Source: Bradyrhizobium betae
GTDB taxonomy: Bacteria; Pseudomonadota; Alphaproteobacteria; Rhizobiales; Xanthobacteraceae
NCBI RefSeq assembly: GCF_004123905.1
Contig: NZ_MZXW01000022.1
Location: 124,001-188,000 of the forward strand
Length of the DNA: 64,000 nt
Direction: 5' to 3'
How positions within the stretch are numbered: position 1 is the first letter of the stretch; each line of letters begins with the position of its first letter. This document shows, one piece after another, positions 62,941-64,000 of the stretch. The notes under the pieces are model-generated. The model was not told where the DNA came from. It worked only from the letters and a program-made list of their open reading frames with translations, and searched no databases. A program made the translations under genes and the position numbers.

Positions 62941-63219
62941 TTATATATGTGTGTCGCCTAGATGCGGGATCGCCAGATTCGCCAATGCGACGTTGAACCA
63001 GACACCGGCCTTACGGCGGCATGGAAACGTGAGAGGCAGAATGCCGGTCTTGTGTGGCCGGCCGAGTTCCAGATCGCAATCGTCGGGCGCGATCTGAATC
63101 GGCAGCCATTGACTCAGTCCAGAGCCATTCTTGTCGGGGTCGCTCATGCCGGGCGGATCCAGGTGGCGGCCCGACGCAGGAACTTGATTCAGCGCAACCA
63201 GATCACCCCGTGAAAACAC
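62941..63219 (-). CDS. Small conserved hypothetical protein
   Basis: 92 residues. The core DDCDLELGRP, then LTFPCRRKAGVWFNVALANL resembles a small rhizobial family with a D-x-DLEL ... FPCRR-x-GGW pattern that I recall from annotated genomes, function unknown. No signal or membrane part. The N-terminal 25 residues may not be translated. It precedes the Sel1-like gene's stop by 22 nt and reads in the same direction. Confidence 0.5.
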   Translation of the reverse strand: MFSRGDLVALNQVPASGRHLDPPGMSDPDKNGSGLSQWLPIQIAPDDCDLELGRPHKTGILPLTFPCRRKAGVWFNVALANLAIPHLGDTHI

Positions 63220-63241
63220 GGGGCCGGATGCGATTCTCAGT

Positions 63242-63508
63242 TCAATGCGCGGAAACCCACGCCCTCGCCTCGCGCTGCGCGGCCGAGATCTCGGACTCCG
63301 ACATCTGCCCGGCGATTTCCTGACGCAGCGTCACGGCGTCCTTGCGGCCTTTCAGGGCGGCGAGGTTGAACCATTTATGCGCGGCGACGAGATCGACGAG
63401 GCCGGAACGGCCGCTCGCCCAATAGATGCCGCGTTCGAACAGCACGTCCGACAGCGCGCTCGCGTCGATCGGTGTCGCCGTCTCCAGATCGAAAGTACCC
63501 TGAAACAT
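63242..63508 (-). CDS. Small Sel1-repeat-like protein
   Basis: 88 residues with one Sel1/TPR-like helical pair: DLVAAHKWFNLAALKGRKDA followed by TLRQEIAGQMSESEISAAQR. The AHKWFNLAA motif is typical of Sel1-like repeats. ATG at 63508. Probably an adaptor-like protein; partner not evident. May be cotranscribed with the next small gene. Confidence 0.68.
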   Translation of the reverse strand: MFQGTFDLETATPIDASALSDVLFERGIYWASGRSGLVDLVAAHKWFNLAALKGRKDAVTLRQEIAGQMSESEISAAQREARAWVSAH

Positions 63509-63861
63509 AACGCATCCCCTTTTTCTTATGCCGCCTCGTCCCCCGAGCGCGGCTCCCGTCCGATTAACTGTTCAACTCATCCCGAAGTCTTCTTGCCCAT
63601 GCCGTTTGCCGGCTTGTTGAAGGTGATGATGGCGGGCAAATTTGAATGGCAGTTTAAGTATCGCGATGAAGCAGACGTAAACGCGGGCGCACGCGATCTG
63701 CACGCGGAATTCAAAATGCGACTGTCTTGCAGTCACTTCCGCGATTCGTCAGATTTGGTTTACCTTGGGATTTTGGGAGAACGATAACCATCGCACGCGG
63801 TGGTGCGTGCTCTGGGGCTACAATTCGTGGGAGCGGATCGCCGTCGCGACCGCACTTGCCC

Positions 63862-63968
63862 CTGTCATTCCCCGCGAAGGCGGGGAATCCAGTACGCCGC
63901 GGCCCATCGGTTCAACCGCAGCCGTCTCGGCGTACTGGATCGCCCGGTCGGAGCCGGGCGATAACACC
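63862..63968. repeat. Palindromic intergenic repeat, CCCCGCGAAGGCGGGG type (copy 3)
   Basis: Hairpin CCCCGCGAAGGCGGGG, ATCCAGTACGCCGCGG, variable centre, TACTGGATCGCCCGGTC and GAGCCGGGCG: the same modules as the copy at 20208-20312. The remainder of 63509-64000 holds only a doubtful 62-codon frame (63599-63787) and nothing I can support. Confidence 0.85.
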
Positions 63969-64000
63969 GCGAATGGGGAAAGCGACGCGCGAACGTCGAA

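Noticed and set aside
63599..63787. 62-codon frame on the plus strand
   Set aside because: No ribosome site, no recognisable motif, and isolated; possible but not supportable.

Overview
The window reads as chromosomal DNA of a Bradyrhizobium-type alphaproteobacterium (order Hyphomicrobiales). The grounds are high GC with strong third-position bias, recognisable Bradyrhizobiaceae proteins (Mg-type HemB with aspartates in place of the zinc cysteines, LdtR-like MarR regulator, Porin_2 family porin, Bpt leucyltransferase), the gene order of several conserved clusters, and an abundance of short palindromic intergenic repeats. I assign genus by recognition only; no database was searched.

Layout. 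1-4.4 kb: ihfA (cut by the window edge), fabH-plsX, yceD-type DUF177 gene and a CBP3-type chaperone on the minus strand, with bamE divergent. 4.5-8.8 kb: a Bug-type solute-binding protein, a MerR regulator overlapping a carboxymuconolactone decarboxylase family gene, and the proton-pumping pyrophosphatase hppA. 9.0-14.8 kb: minus-strand cluster glyA-nrdR-ribD-ribE-ribH-nusB-thiL. 15-21.8 kb: two small conserved-looking genes, an LdtR-like MarR regulator, a DUF6163-like membrane protein, hemB, an RDD protein, bpt and mntH with a Mur/Fur-type box. 21.8-32 kb: transporters (two MFS, one DMT, a DmeF-like CDF), a class III nucleotide cyclase, a chemoreceptor, a cupin-like Tat protein and an MBL-fold lactonase-like protein. 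32-35.4 kb: chromate-resistance pair (rhodanese-ChrB and ChrA), a GNAT gene and a decayed second chrA 3' end. 35.4-38.9 kb: a diheme cytochrome c, a broken hydrolase, a 2H phosphoesterase and about 1.1 kb of repeat DNA. 38.9-42 kb: GMC oxidoreductase with an ABC solute-binding protein. 42.2-53.1 kb: the conserved minus-strand cluster rpoZ-rsh-pdxJ-acpS-lepB-rnc-era-recO-parC. 53.4-60 kb: NYN nuclease and uracil-DNA glycosylase, peroxiredoxin, smpB, mscL, dapA and a soluble lytic transglycosylase. 60-64 kb: a frameshifted small secreted protein gene, a porin, tRNA-Ser(GCU) and two small hypothetical genes.

Most genes are housekeeping: fatty acid and phospholipid initiation, riboflavin, thiamine, haem and one-carbon metabolism, ppGpp signalling, RNA processing and envelope biogenesis. 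Within clusters, starts and stops overlap by about 4 nt (fabH/plsX, yceD/CBP3, nrdR/ribD, lepB/rnc, pdxJ/acpS), which suggests translational coupling. The accessory part is 32-42 kb, which has metal/oxyanion resistance, gene decay and dense repeats.

The most notable non-textbook signal is a strongly structured non-coding element at about 37.93-38.53 kb, holding a 19-bp perfect inverted repeat and nested stems. At least seven other short palindromic repeat types occur in the window. I found no CRISPR array, insertion sequence, prophage or obvious new multi-gene defence system.
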